Source of the DNA: Armigeres subalbatus
Taxonomy: Eukaryota; Arthropoda; Insecta; Diptera; Culicidae
DNA: 64,000 bases
Direction of reading: 5' to 3'
Assembly: GCF_024139115.2 (NCBI RefSeq)
Contig: NC_085140.1
Span: 424,041,781 to 424,105,780 of the forward strand
This document shows positions 11,011 through 22,086 of the stretch, one piece after another. The stretch's first letter is position 1, and each line of letters starts with the position of its first letter. The notes below the pieces were generated by a model. That model searched no databases and was not told the DNA's origin. It saw nothing but the letters and a program-made list of their open reading frames with translations. The position numbers were made by a program, and so were the translations under genes.

Positions 11011-11375
11011 CCTTGAAGGCCTTTTTATTAAGAGGCTCGCAGATCTCCTTTTAAGACGCTCGGAGGCCTTCTTTCAAGTGGCTCGGAGGCCACCTTGCAA
11101 GAGGTTCGGAAGCTTCCTTTCAAGAGGCCCGAAGGCATATTTTCAATAAGCTCGAAAGCATCCGTTCAAAAGGCTTGGAGGCATCTTTCCAATAGGCCTA
11201 GAGGCCTCCTTTCAACAGTCTCGGATGTCTCCTTTTAACAGGCTCGGAGGAATCCTTTCGAGAGACTTGGAAGCCTCTTTTCTAGAAGCTCGAAAGCCTC
11301 CTTCTAAGACCTCGGAAACCTCCTTTCGAAAGGCTCGGAAGCCTACTTTCAAAAGGCTAGGAAGTTTCCAAAAGT
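11011..11375. repeat. Degenerate minisatellite, AGGCTCGGAGGCCTCCTTTCAA unit
   Basis: About 13 variants of a 26-28 bp unit combining 'aggctcgga' and 'gcctcctttcaa' follow one another. The array begins at the truncated head of the neighbouring SINE. Confidence 0.8.
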
Positions 11376-11539
11376 CCCCAAAGTATGTATAACCTTAATT
11401 TGAATTGGAAAGCTTCATGAAATAGCGTGCATTTTAGACAACTTTTTTGGGTGCCATATACTGCCCATGATCGCATATTTGTAACATTTGCATTTTGGTT
11501 TATTTTGTAAATCGTTTATCCATCCTACCCACAAACTCA

Positions 11540-11757
11540 ATCATTTCCAGCTTACCACAGATGAGAAACATTCTTGACTCCCTGGGCATTGTGTATCCAT
11601 TGTACTTGCCACACAAGATACATACTCAAACTCATGCAATGGCGGGCATGGAAAAGCTTTCAATTAATAACTGTGGAAGTGCTAATAGAACACTATGTTG
11701 AAAATCAGGCCAAGTTACAGTTGGAATGTAGAGCCATAGAAGAAGAAGAAGAAGAAG
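11540..11757 (+). mobile_element. SINE tail ending in (GAA)n
   Basis: 'ctccctgggcattgtgta' is followed by 'aaagctttcaattaataactgtggaagtgc' split over 11650-11690, then 'gttggaatgtagagccat' and a (GAA)n tail at 11739-11757. The order matches other tRNA-derived SINE tails in this window; the promoter head is missing. Confidence 0.6.
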
Positions 11758-11884
11758 AGTCCACGTATTCACATCTGAGTTTTCAGAACATTGTAAAGTC
11801 TCAGTCTGTTAAACAGAATACGCGACAGAATTTTGTACGTCTAGTTCAGAAGGGTGATCCCTCTGTAGCAAAAACACTATAGCC

Positions 11885-12105
11885 TGTGCCCTTTCTTTTT
11901 CTGTAGTTGGCACACTCTAGTCTGTGCTCTTTCTTATATAGATCGGGCAAATGAGACCATCCACCGGTAGGCAGTTCTTCATCCTTCCATATTTTTTTAA
12001 AAATAATGTGGAGTATCGATTAATGCTGCTGCGCACTTTCAAATTTGGGAAGCTCGACCGGGATCTCGTCCTTCCCAGCAGCTTTACTGTTTTTAAGCTC
12101 ATTAT
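11885..12105 (-). mobile_element. Non-LTR retrotransposon fragment, second family
   Basis: The minus strand carries KAAGKDEIPVELPKFES and then KIWKDEELP, with stops. This is the N-terminal reverse transcriptase motif of RTE/Jockey-type elements, but it differs from the adjoining RTE copy. It abuts the 3' end of that copy, so one element inserted beside the other. Confidence 0.55.
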
Positions 12106-14404
12106 TTATCATCAGACTAAGGCCGGAGTGGCCTGTGCAGTGCATAAAAGTCTTCTCCATTCAGCTCGGTCCATGGCTGAACGTCGCCAGCCACGCAGTC
12201 TGCGGTGGGTCCGCAAATCGTCTTCCACCTGATCGATTCACCTTGCTGGCTGTGCAGTTCGCCTTCTTGTTACCGTCGGATCGTTACCGAGAACCATTTT
12301 CATCGGATTACAGTCGGACATTCTGGCTATGTGCCCGGCCCACCGCAGTCTTCCGATTTTCGCGGTGTGAACGATGAATGGTTCTCCAAACAGCTGATGC
12401 AACTCGTGGTTCATTCACCTCCTCCACGTACCGACTGCCATCTGCACCCACCATAAGGCTATCTGACGTTTAATCATCGCGCATCGCGTTTATCATCTTT
12501 CTCTTGGACGCGCACGGAAAGGATAGAATTTGTTTTCATACGGAAGCGCTTCGGAAGCCGTCAGATAGCGTTATAGATGGTACGCAACCCTTTCCTTTTG
12601 AAAACTCCCAGTGCACGTTGGTCCTCCACGAGCATCGTCCAGGTCTCGTGTCCCTAGAGAACTACCGGTCTAATAAGCGTTTGGTAGATAGTCAGTTGGA
12701 TACGGCGGCGAACTCTATTCGATCGGACCGTTTTGCGTATTCCAAAGTACGTAAGATTTCCTGCCATGATGCGTCTCCGAATTTCTCTGCTAGTATCGTT
12801 ATCGGAGGTCACCAGTGAGCCCAAACACACGAATTCTTTAACCACCTCGATTTCGTCACCACCAATCCAAACTCGTGGTGGGTGGCTTACGTTGTCCTCT
12901 CTTGAGCCTCTTCCTATCATGTACTTCGTCTTCGACTTGTTGATGGCTAGTCCAATCCGTTCAGCTTCGTTTTTCAGTCTGATGTAGGCCTCCTCCATCC
13001 TCTCAAAATTACGTGATATCAATGTCGTCGGCGAAACCAAATAACTGGACGGACTTCGTTAAAATCGTACCACTCGTGTCAATCCCTGCCCTTCGTATTA
13101 CTCGCTCCAAAGCGATGTTGAATAGTAGACCATCACCTTGCCGTAACCCTCTGCGCGTTTCGAAGGGACTCGAAAATGCCCCTGAAACTCGAACTACGCA
13201 CATCACCCGATCCATCGTCACTTTGATCAACCGTATCAGTTTATCCGGAAATCCGTTTTCGTGCATAAGCTGCCATATAGCTGGTCCCGATCGATTGTAT
13301 CGTATGCGGCTTTGAAGTCGATAAATAGATGATGTGTGGGCATGTTGTATTCGCGACATTTTTGCAATACCTGACGTACGGCGAACACCTGGTCTGTGGT
13401 AGAGCGTTCACCCATAAATCCCGCCTAGCACTGCTTCACGAACTCTCTTGCAATTGGTGTTAGTCGGCGGCATAATATTTGGGAGAGTACCTTGAGGCGG
13501 CGTTCAGCAATGTAATTGCGCGGTATTTGCTACATTCCAGCTTATCGTCCTTTTTGTAGATGGGACACACGACACCTTCCATCCACTTCTGCGGCAGAAC
13601 CTCATCCTCCCAAACCTTGGTAATTACTCAGTGCAGCGCTCTCGCCAGTGCCTTACCACCATGTTTAAACAGCTCTCCTGGTAGTTGGTCAACTCCAGCA
13701 GTGGCGCCGGGAGTGGGTGGGACAGGTAGGACATGTCCTACGCATGAATTTACCTGGGTGGGACAGTCAAAGCATTGTCCTACCCATGATTGTGGTAAGA
13801 ACATATGAAGTCATTTAATGGCAAGAATCCAAACAATAATCATAGATGTTTTTGGGATCCTAAAGCAATAGACTACTGATTGTTGATTAGGACTTCAGGC
13901 ACTTTTAAATCCCTAAAGCGCTCAAAGATGTCTAGGTTTTACAGAGGTGAAATAGAAGTTGTTGAAATCTGCAAATGCGATTAATTAAATATTTTAGAAG
14001 TTATGATAAAGCACGATTGAATGGATTATTAAAAGGCTACGGAAAAAGTCTTCTTCAAACCTCAAAAGATCTATTGAAATCAGAGGAATCAGAAACATAC
14101 CGAAGACTGCTCTTAAAGTGTTCTGAGCTCCGAAAACAGAAGCTTGTAAATATATTCGATAATCGATAATGGAAAAGCAATCTTTCTCTTAAAAATCGAG
14201 GAAATTTTATCAATATTAAATATTAAATATTCAGGCCACAAGAACTTTTCAAGTTCTGATTATTTTTAGAATTGATTATAATGGAAGCATAACTTTTCCA
14301 TTTTGAAATGGATTCCATATGAACATGCGTACAGTTATGCTTTCAGCGGCACTATACTATAGGTAAAATTTGCATTGATTTCTCAATACCAGAACTGTTG
14401 CCCA

Positions 14405-14640
14405 AATCGGAGACATGATCGGTGGTCTAGCGGCTATCGTTTCTGCCTATGAGCAGGAGATCATGGGTTCGATCACAGGCTCGCCCTTTCCTATTCTGTA
14501 TACCTTAGTTCTTTCTGTGTTTCACGTTCTACCAAAACGATTCCTACCGTTACAGCTTTCACACTAACAGTTCCAAAATTTCCCATGGCATCGATGGGAG
14601 GACGTAGAGTTCTCTGCTCCTTTATTAAGTATAGGTGTCC
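14405..14640 (+). mobile_element. tRNA-like SINE inside the hAT element
   Basis: Head 'ggtggtctagcggctatcg' (box-A-like) is followed 40 bases later by 'gggttcgatcaca' (box-B-like), then 'cgccctttcctattctgta' and 'tttcacgttctaccaaa'. A second copy with the same order lies at 42514-42690. Confidence 0.65.
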
Positions 14641-14817
14641 CAATTAACCATTCTTTTCCCTCTAGCATTCACAAGAACGGGGCCAGGATAGATCTCGACT
14701 GTTGAAGAGTGCCTTGCTTCCAGTGATCAGTCCAAAATTATTATTTGTGTTAACGGATGTAAGTGACAAAATAGTCTTGTAACGCCTGCAAACCGATTAA
14801 TGCTACTGTTAATCACT

Positions 14818-14945
14818 TGTCATAAGACGAGTTTGTACAATCCCATTTAATTCCACCAGTTAATTGTACCTTGACAGCTACGTATTTCGACCTACAGATA
14901 CGTAAGATCGCCTTCAGTGTCTCGTACTTGACTCGACTGTTAATA
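14818..14945 (+). repeat. Foldback repeat family, single arm
   Basis: 'gtcataagacgagtttgta' then 'ccatttaattccacc', 'tacgtatttcgacctac' and 'gtgtctcgtacttgactc' in the order seen in the left arm of the 49032-49285 element. Confidence 0.7.
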
Positions 14946-15104
14946 CCAGTTGCCCAAATCGGCATTTCCTATTTGTCCTACCCACGACTCGGAATGTGGA
15001 TGCGCCTCTGAACTCCAGGGGCTTTGTTGTTTTCCAGCCGGCCGATCTCCTCCTGGATTTCCTGGAGATTTGGAGCCGGAAGTCGCATGTCCTGCATGTC
15101 GAAC

Positions 15105-15720
15105 GATGAAGCAACTTTATTAAATATCCTTTGTAGTACAGTCATAGCACCGTACAAGCTGTAATTGGTACGTTGAAACGGTAAACGGAGCAAGGAGTTA
15201 TTTCTCAAAGACCGAGGAGCAACGGTGATGTTCACTTGCCCAAGAAGCGATGGACAATCTAAGCGACCTTGAAGAGCGTCAGCAATAAACAAAGCCCTAG
15301 CCGTATTCCTACGCACATGCAGGGGCTCCAGGTGAATTAGTTGACAACGATCGTGATAACTCGGCAATTGAACAGAATTTCTCCAGGGTAACTTACGTAG
15401 TGCGAAACCCAAAAACCTGCGTTGTACCGACTCAATTCTTTCAACGCCGTTGTTATAGTTTGGGCTCCATACCTCTGATGGAACGCGATAAGGAGCAGTA
15501 TAACACTTCAAGGCATTAGATATCAGTGATTTTTTTGAGCAATTCTGAAAATGCATCCGAGAGATAGAGAAGTCTTGTCCACCACGTACGATAAATGCTG
15601 CTTAAATCAAGGCTTAAATGTGAGTTGGGAATCCATGATTACTTCCAAATCCTTGATATGGTCAACGCGTTCAATTTCTGCATTCAGTAAAAGATAATTA
15701 TAGCAAATTGGATTTTTTTT
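15105..15720 (-). mobile_element. Jockey-clade-like LINE, 3' coding fragment
   Basis: A minus-strand ORF (15556 down to about 15105) encodes IESVQRRFLGFALRKLPW, then LPSYHDRCQLIHLEPL and NITVAPRSLRNNSLLRLP. This is the C-terminal region after reverse transcriptase in Jockey-type elements (family knowledge). At about 15105 the same frame continues into the RTE sequence MQDMRLPAPNLQEIQ, so the 192-codon ORF is a chimera of two elements and not a gene. Upstream (15560-15720) is decayed. Confidence 0.7.
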
Positions 15721-15824
15721 TTCGTGCAAAATTAATCCATTCTAAAGCCAAAATCCAAAATTAATCCATTCTAAAGCCATTCAAAAGCAAAAAAATACCA
15801 TTAGGTTGCCCAAAAGATATCCGA

Positions 15825-16640
15825 TCGTACGGATTTTCGATCAGAATTATGTGAACTTCCGAACGTAATCCTTCTGAGTTCACTTACGGAATCTATTCGA
15901 TTTTCTGAACGAAATTCTTTTGGGTTTTTGAAAGTAATCACTCTGTAATCACTTCCCAAAGAAATCCTTTCGGACTTCCATACGGAATTGATAAGATTCT
16001 GAACAAAACCATTCTAGAATTAAGAACGGAATACTTTTGGTCTTCCGAACGGAATCTTTTGGACTTTCGATTAGAGCGTTCTGGGCTTCTGAACGGAATC
16101 TTTTTCTGCTTCTGGGCAAGAGATTCTGATTAGAATACTTATAGATTTCCTACCGAAGCTCTAACAGGATTTGTCTAGGAAGCGCGAAAGGAATCAATTC
16201 GAAAACCTAGAAGAGATTTTTCCAAAAGCCGAAAACCAAAAAATAACGGTTTATATGCCGAAAACAAGGCCTTTCTCTGAGTTTCAGAGCGAAATTATTT
16301 AGGATTCTGGAAGAAATTCTTTTGGGCTTCCTAAACAGAATTCTTTTGGATTTCCGAACGAAACCTTGTTGGGAAAAATTTACGAAATTATTTTGGACTT
16401 TACTTTCAAACGGACTTGGTTTTAAAATTTCGAAAGGTATACTTTTGGAATTCCAAGTGGAGCCATTTGGACTTCTGAATGCATCTTTTCTGTCTCTGTA
16501 AAAGGAATATCCTTTTGGGATTCCAAAGCCACGTTCGGAAGCCGAAACGATTTTGTTCAAAAGCGCCCAAACAAGTTCGAAAGACCAAAGGTTTACTCTG
16601 TTTGTAAACCCAAAAGATGTCCGTTTTGTTCTTTGGGTTT
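15825..16640. repeat. Degenerate minisatellite, TTCCGAACGGAATC unit
   Basis: Variants of 'ttccgaacggaatcctttt' and 'gggcttctgaacg' recur every 30-40 bases across 800 bp, with strong divergence. Minus-strand ORFs of about 100 codons here are translations of the repeat. Confidence 0.75.
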
Positions 16641-16807
16641 CTTAGCGGATTTATTCCTTCTGTGCCTCTCCTCCGATTTGAACTCTTTTGAACTTCCCAA
16701 CGGATTTTCAGTTAGAAAGTTGCGTATGTATTATCAATTTATGCTAATGAACAACATACATATTGATAAGAACATTATTAAGAGCTTTGTAGTGGAATAT
16801 CTTCACT

Positions 16808-16950
16808 TAGCATAAGACAAGAAAGTATTATCCCGTTTAATTCCACCACTTGATTGTAACTTTAGAGTAGTTTCCAAAAATACGTATTTCGACCTCAACA
16901 GCAACCTTACTTGACTTTAGTATATCATACTTGACGCGACTAAGTCCTAC
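16808..16950 (+). repeat. Foldback repeat family, diverged arm
   Basis: 'gcataagacaagaaagta' then 'gtttaattccaccacttga', 'aatacgtatttcgacctca' and 'cttgacgcgac', as in the other copies but with internal insertions. Confidence 0.65.
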
Positions 16951-17690
16951 ACCGACATTTTGATTCTTGAAACTTCGATATTCTACGTTATCAAAAGTGC
17001 ATGATTTTTAAATAATTTTCTAATTCCTGTACCTTATGAACTCCATACAGACAAATACAGACATTTTGCTGAGATTAATACAGACTTCTAAAAATTGTAT
17101 CTGGCATCCCTGGGAGAAAGCGACAATCTCCAGAAATGACTATTGACTATAAATGTCGGCCTAATTATCTCGTTGAATAGGATTCCCTACTCAACGTGGG
17201 GTGCTTATGTGTACCCAACGTAAGTAGGGGAACTAGGTTTAAAATGCGCCAGTCAGCTAATACGAGCCATTGCATTTTCTGGGTTAATAGGCTAAATTAA
17301 GTTACAAAACCGATGGCAGCTGACGCCTAAACATGTTTCTAGAATCTAGATCAACAAATTAAAAATAATTGTTAAGACGTCTTTAATAAATTTTTTAAAA
17401 ATAATTTTTTTTCCTCCTTTTGATAAAATTTAAGCTTCCGTTCCCTTAAGGATTTTCCACTAGATAAAAACATTTTTTTCAATAATCTTTGCACATGTCT
17501 GGAAAAACAAATTAGTAAAGATTGTGCCAAGTTACTAAAAAGTTTACTTTACTGCATTCTTCATAGAAAAACACACATTTTAATAAAACCTCTGCATGCA
17601 GGATAAAACGCGCCCAACTAATGTGCTTAACTATGGATGTCATAGTTTGAGAAGGGCGTGTGCCGATAATAATTTATTTTTAAAATATTA
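16951..17690. other. Intergenic, no gene recognised
   Basis: AT-rich sequence without supported ORFs. A short imperfect inverted pair 'cctactcaacgt' and 'aacgtaagtagg' lies at about 17190-17226. Confidence 0.4.
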
Positions 17691-17694
17691 TCAA

Positions 17695-18175
17695 TTAAAA
17701 AGTAAAAAAGTAAAAATTGAAAAGTGATAGAATAAAAGTGAAAAGTGATGAGTGAGAAGTTATGAGTGATGAGAAGTGAGAAGTGAGAAACAACAAGTGA
17801 GAAGTAGGAATTCAGAATTCGACTAAAAAGCCCTAAATAGTTTTATAATCAATCGTGAATTGTAAGCTGGATTTGGGATATGAGAACTGAGGAGTGAGGT
17901 GGGAGAAGCAAGAAAAAAGAATGAGAATTGAGAAGTGAGAAGCGAAAGGCAAGCAGTAAAAAGTGCGAAATAAGATGTGATCAGTGAAAAGCGAGAAGCA
18001 AGTAGTAGAAGGGGAGAAGTAGTAAGCAAGATACTTTGTGTGAGAAATGAGTAAAAAAGCATGAAGAGGAATATGACAATTGATAAATGGGATGTGAGAA
18101 GTGAGAAACGAGACGTGAGAGGTGCAAGGTACAAGGAGTGAAATTGTAGAATAGAGAAAAAAAAGCAAGAATAGA
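17695..18175. repeat. Purine-rich GAGAAGTGA low-complexity tract
   Basis: The plus strand is nearly all purine in 'gtgagaagtgag' variants for about 480 bases. It yields Ser/Leu/Phe-rich minus-strand ORFs that are artefacts. Such polypurine tracts can adopt triplex structure (general knowledge). Confidence 0.8.
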
Positions 18176-18189
18176 TGCGAGTTTTTTTC

Positions 18190-20375
18190 AGCATAGATTT
18201 TTGGGCATCCAATAAATCCTCTTGGATGTGTAGATGTAGAATATAATAAGTCAACGGCAGAGGTTTTCGGTCATCCAAGAAATCCATGGAATTAGGTCCT
18301 CAGATCTACAAGCGTAACCAAAGATCAATCGGACTGTTTTAAATGTGGTACATGCCCTTTTGGATGTGAAGAATAGAATAAGTCAACGGCAGAGGTTTTC
18401 GGTCATCCAAGAAATCCCTGGAATTAGGTCCTCTGATCTACACGCGTAACAAAAGTTCAGTTGGACTGTTTAAATTATGGCATATGTCCTTTTGGATGGT
18501 TAGAATAGAATGAGCCATCGTAAGAGATTCTGGGTCATTCAAGAAACCCCTGGAGTTAGGCCTTAAGATCTACACCCGTCACTTCAAGATTTATCGGACT
18601 ATTTTAAATCTAGTACTGCAAAACCTCTTTTTGCGCCCAAAACGGGGGAGCGTAAATTGAATCAGAGCGTAAAAAGAGGGAGCGTTATTTCGAATTTAGG
18701 GCGCTCCCTTTATTTGTGATTTTGAGCGTGAAAGGAGGGAGCGCTATTTGGAATTTGGAGCGTAAAAAAAATTTGCAATCTTTAAGGTAAGCAAAGTTTG
18801 ATATTTAACACACTTTTAGTCTTAAGATGTGTCTTTTACCTATTTCGGTATTAGGGTCGTCCAAATTGTTTTCGTTATCATGGTCGTCCCATTGTTTGAG
18901 GGCTGAGGCCTTAAGATGTTCTTGGTACGCCAAGAAATCAAGAAGTCATAAGTGGTAAAGATCCTTGATGACGCACAGTAAGACGTTCATTATCATTTTC
19001 AAGGCTTTAAAGTTTTTCGAGAACCTCCTGGAGCTTGGACCTTTGTTTTGTGATACATTGGATAGAATGCAACCATTGCATATGTTCATGGTCATCCAAG
19101 AAAACTCTGGAAAAGGCCTTAAGATATACACGCGTAACCAGAGCTCTTTCGGCTTGTTTCAAAAGTGGTACAACCCCTTTGTGGTACATATAATAGAATG
19201 CGTCCATTGCATAGGTTCACGGTGATCCAAGAAAACTCTGAAAAAGGCCTTAAGATCTACACGCGTAACCAGAAATCTTTCGTCTTGTGTAGAAAGTGGT
19301 ACAACCCCTTTGTGGTACATAGGATAGAATGCGTCCATTGCATAGGTTCACGGTGATCCAAGAAAACTCTGGAATTTGCTTTAAGATCTACACGCGTAAC
19401 CAGAGATCTTTCGACTTGTTTCAAAAGTGGTACAACCCCTTTGTGGCACATAAGATCCCTAAGATCTACACGCGTGACCAGAGCTCTTTCGGCTTGTTTC
19501 AAAATTGGTACAACCCCTTTGTGGTACATATAATGGAATGCGTCCATTGCATAGGTTCATAGTCATCCAATAAAACTACGGAATAGGCCTTACGATCTAA
19601 ATGCGTAACCAGAGATCTTTTAGCTTGTTTAGGTTCACGGTGATCCAAGAAAACTCTGGAATACGCTTTAAGATCTACACGCGTAACCAGAGCTCTTTCG
19701 GCTTGTTTCAAAACTGGTACAACCCCTTTGTGGCACATAGAATAGAATGCGTCCATTGCATAGGCTCATAGTCACTCAATAAAACTTTGGAATAACCCTT
19801 GAGATCTACACGCGTAACCAGAGATCTTTCGACTTGTTTCAAAAGTGGTACAACCCCTTTGTGATACATAGAATAGAATGCGTCCATTGCATAGGTTCAC
19901 GGTGATCCAAGAAAACTCTGGAATAGACCTTAAGATCTACACGCGTAACCAGAGCTCTTTCGGCTTGTTTCAAAATTGGTACAACCCCTTTGCGGCACAT
20001 AGAATAGAATGCGTCTATTGCATAGGTTCATATTCATCCAAGAAAACTTTGGAATACGCCTTAAGATCTACACGCGTAAACAGAGCTCTTTCGGCTTGTT
20101 TTAAAAGTGGCACATATAAAAGAATACGTCCATCGCATGGGTTCATAGTCTCCCAAAAAACTCTGGAATAGACTTTAAGATCTACACGCGTAACCAGAGA
20201 TCTTCCGACTTGTTTCAACAGTGGTACAACTCCTTTGTGGTACATATAATAGAATGCGTCCATTGCATAGATTTACGGTCATCCAAGAAAATTCGGGAAT
20301 ATGTCTTTAGATCTACATGCGTAACCAGAGATCTTTCGGATTGCTCAACAGGTGGTACAAGCCCTTTGTGGTAGG
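18190..20375 (+). repeat. Satellite A, 131-bp tandem repeat array
   Basis: 'gatctacacgcgtaacc' recurs at spacings of 131-132 bp (for example 19121, 19252, 19383; 19801, 19932, 20063), with some shortened units of 78 or 114 bp. Each unit also has 'tcatccaagaaaactctgg' and 'gtggtacaaccccttt'. Three diverged units occupy 18190-18620; a GAGCGTAAA-rich insert separates them from about 11 tighter units at 18900-20375. The numerous small ORFs here are repeat translations. Confidence 0.9.
18620..18790. repeat. GAGCGTAAAA/GGGAGCG degenerate repeat inside satellite A
   Basis: Four or more variants of 'gagcgtaaaaagagggagcg' interrupt the satellite. They may be the ends of a small transposon. No target duplication was identified. 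Confidence 0.5.
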
Positions 20376-20377
20376 GG

Positions 20378-20604
20378 CCCTCCTTAGCCGTGCGGTAAGA
20401 CGCGCGGCTACAAAGCAAGACCATGCTGAGGGTGGCTGGGTTTAAATCCCGGTGCTGGTCTACGCAGTTTTCGGATTGGAAATTGTCTCGACTTCACTGG
20501 GCATAAAAGTATCATCGTGTTAGCCTCATTGATATACGAATGCAAAAATGATAATTTGGCTTAGAATCCTCGCAGTTAATAACTGTGGAAGTCCTGTTTC
20601 GTCA
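20378..20604 (+). mobile_element. Feilai-like tRNA-derived SINE
   Basis: Head 'ccttagccgtgcggtaaga' (box A) and 'ggtttaaatcccggtgctgg' (box B, about 20438) begin a SINE with body 'tcgacttcactgggcataaa' and tail 'gcagttaataactgtggaag'. The 3' tail is cut by the RTE fragment that follows. Confidence 0.8.
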
Positions 20605-20830
20605 GAGGGCCGTCGTGTCAGGGCTGTTAAGCGTCCCACCTAACACCAGGACTTATGCTTGTGCGCTTTGAGCGGCACACGGTCGCTTTGGCGGAACCTA
20701 CTTGCGGATTCATGCAGCTTTTTATAGAGGTTTACCAGGGCCCACTGTCAAACTCCACCACATCCTAGACAGGCGCCACAACTCGCAGATGGCCTGGGGA
20801 GGGATAACCTGGGGAGGGCCTTTTAGACCT
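20605..20830 (-). mobile_element. RTE 5' region fragment, antisense
   Basis: The minus strand matches the 5' region of the RTE copy at 59790: 'gtggcgcctgtctaggatg', 'ctctataaaaagctgcatg' and 'cataagtcctggtgttagg'. A sister fragment lies at 28440-28695. No coding part is attached. Confidence 0.7.
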
Positions 20831-20837
20831 GGGGAGG

Positions 20838-21008
20838 GCCTTTTAGATCTACACGCGTAATCAGAGATCTTTTGGCCTGTTTGAAAAGTTGAACATGCCC
20901 TTTATGGTACGTATCGAGTTCATACATAGTTCCTACTACCATGGAAACAAGTACAACTACTTGGAATGCATACATTCACTCAGATGAGGTTGCACAGCTT
21001 GTTATTTT
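20838..21008 (+). repeat. Junction of satellite A and satellite B
   Basis: A partial satellite A unit ('agatctacacgcgtaatca', 20847-20910) is directly followed by a partial satellite B unit ('ccatggaaacaagtacaac', 'acttggaatgcatacattc'), which stops at the start of the composite insertion at 21009. Confidence 0.7.
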
Positions 21009-21632
21009 TGACGTAGGACTTACGTCTCTCTTTACTATACCGGGTGTCATTTCAATTTTTTTAAATCGACCGCGTTACGCTGTGTTGAAAGATTTCAAAC
21101 GTTAATAGCTTTTGCCCTATTGAACAGTTTTCTGCAGTTAACCACTCAATCAACTGCTTTCAAGTATGCCTTTCATATTCATGCTTGATAATATCCGAAA
21201 ACTTATTTCAATAGGCCCAAAACTGTTTTCAAAGCAAAATATTGAATTCACGAGAACCTATAAATATGAGTACCGCATCATTCTTGCATCATTCCATTGC
21301 CACGCTCTGATTGGTGCAGACGTCAGCGAATGAGCTCTCGCTAGGTCAGAAAGGCATAAAAAAGCGCAGCACGATTTTTTTCCTCTCAATCTGACCCTGA
21401 GATCTGACAAGAACAGGCAAAGCAACCACAGCATCGCCAGAACTTTTGAAGTGTTGCTCCATCGTCTCAGCTACGCAATCGCAAACTTAAGCTTTATGAA
21501 GAGCAAGGCAGAATCGTCAGCATCATCGGCATTTTCGGTCCGGCATTGTCGAGGTCGCACAAAGGAGAAGTCAACAGTAAGCGCCGCTCGGCGGTGTGAC
21601 CATAGACTGTTAATGACAACACTGATCAAGTC
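21009..21632 (+). repeat. Long direct repeat, copy 1
   Basis: From 'gacgtaggacttacgtctc' to 'acaacactgatcaagt' this segment is repeated at 22087-22628 with scattered substitutions. It contains promoter-like features: 'ctgattggtg' (CCAAT-box-like), 'gacgtcagc' (CRE-like) and 'ggcataaaaaagcgc' (TATA-like) within about 80 bases near 21310-21375. A 97-codon ORF at 21451-21744 lies downstream in copy 1 only and is unassigned. Confidence 0.7.
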
Positions 21633-21866
21633 AAGACAAAATTTTCAAAACGACTTATCTGCTTTTGTAAACATAGATTCAAACGACGATTTGACGAATC
21701 TGATAGCTCTCCCACGCAAACCAACACCATCAATAGGTAGATGAAGGTTTCCGCTACCTATTGATGGCGTTGGTTTGCGTGGGAGAGCTATCAGATTCGT
21801 CAAATCGTCGTTTGAATCTTTGTTTACAAAAGCAGATAAGTCGTATTGGAAATTTTGTCTTGAAGT
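21628..21866. repeat. About 110-bp inverted repeat (hairpin)
   Basis: The arm 21628-21738 ('gacgatttgacgaatctg', 'ctctcccacgcaaacc') is repeated as reverse complement at 21757-21866 with a few mismatches. The loop of about 18 bases would leave a long stem if transcribed. Confidence 0.9.
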
Positions 21867-22086
21867 GATATGAATGAATTATTGGCAGTGGCTGATTTTC
21901 TACCCGCCACTTCCACAGCCAGGCGCTATCGTATATGCGCAAATAGCCAGCATGAGTTAACCTCCAGAAATTTATGTGGCGAAAGACATCTAACTCGGGT
22001 TTTCTCAAAATTAGGAACTTATCATGGAAAACTATATGGTACAGGTTATGATGGATTGTTTTTGCTAGTACGCCTACCAAATATTT

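Larger units (their letters stand above)
13699..15010. mobile_element. hAT-type non-autonomous element, 1.3 kb
   Basis: Ends are CAGTGGCGCC on the left and, reverse-complemented, CAGAGGCGCA on the right, followed on both sides by GTGGG(T/A)(G/A)GGACA-like sequence. Exact 8-bp target duplications AACTCCAG lie at 13691-13698 and 15011-15018. CAG(T/A)GGCG ends with 8-bp duplications are the hallmark of hAT elements. No transposase ORF was seen; a 64-codon ORF at 13975-14169 is unassigned. It carries a SINE-like copy at 14405 and a foldback-family copy at 14818. Confidence 0.85.
12113..15110 (-). mobile_element. RTE-clade (JAM1-like) LINE fragment split by a hAT element
   Basis: Minus-strand coding pieces: 13359-13009 (reverse transcriptase with FGFADDIDIT, the FADD catalytic motif), 13040-12654 (SKTKYMIGRGSRE and RPVVL), and the C-terminal tail down to 12113 (cagactaaggccggagtgg end). 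The copy closely matches the one at 54661-56060. The N-terminal RT part (LPGELFKHGGKALA, LENNKAPG) is interrupted at 13698 and resumes at 15011, because the hAT element 13699-15010 is inserted. The frame is broken in several places, so it is inactive. JAM1 affiliation is from family knowledge. Confidence 0.8.

Noticed and set aside
16207..16588. 117-codon and 60-codon minus-strand ORFs
   Set aside because: Both lie in the TTCCGAACGGAATC minisatellite and read its repeated units.
17823..18287. Minus-strand ORFs rich in Ser, Leu and Phe
   Set aside because: They arise from the purine-rich GAGAAGTGA tract on the plus strand.
18190..20375. Possible CRISPR-like array
   Set aside because: Whole 131-bp units are repeated without variable spacers, and the genome is eukaryotic; it is a satellite.
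19007..20424. Many 60-100 codon ORFs on both strands with similar peptides
   Set aside because: They are translations of the 131-bp satellite in different frames; the similarity follows from the tandem repeat.
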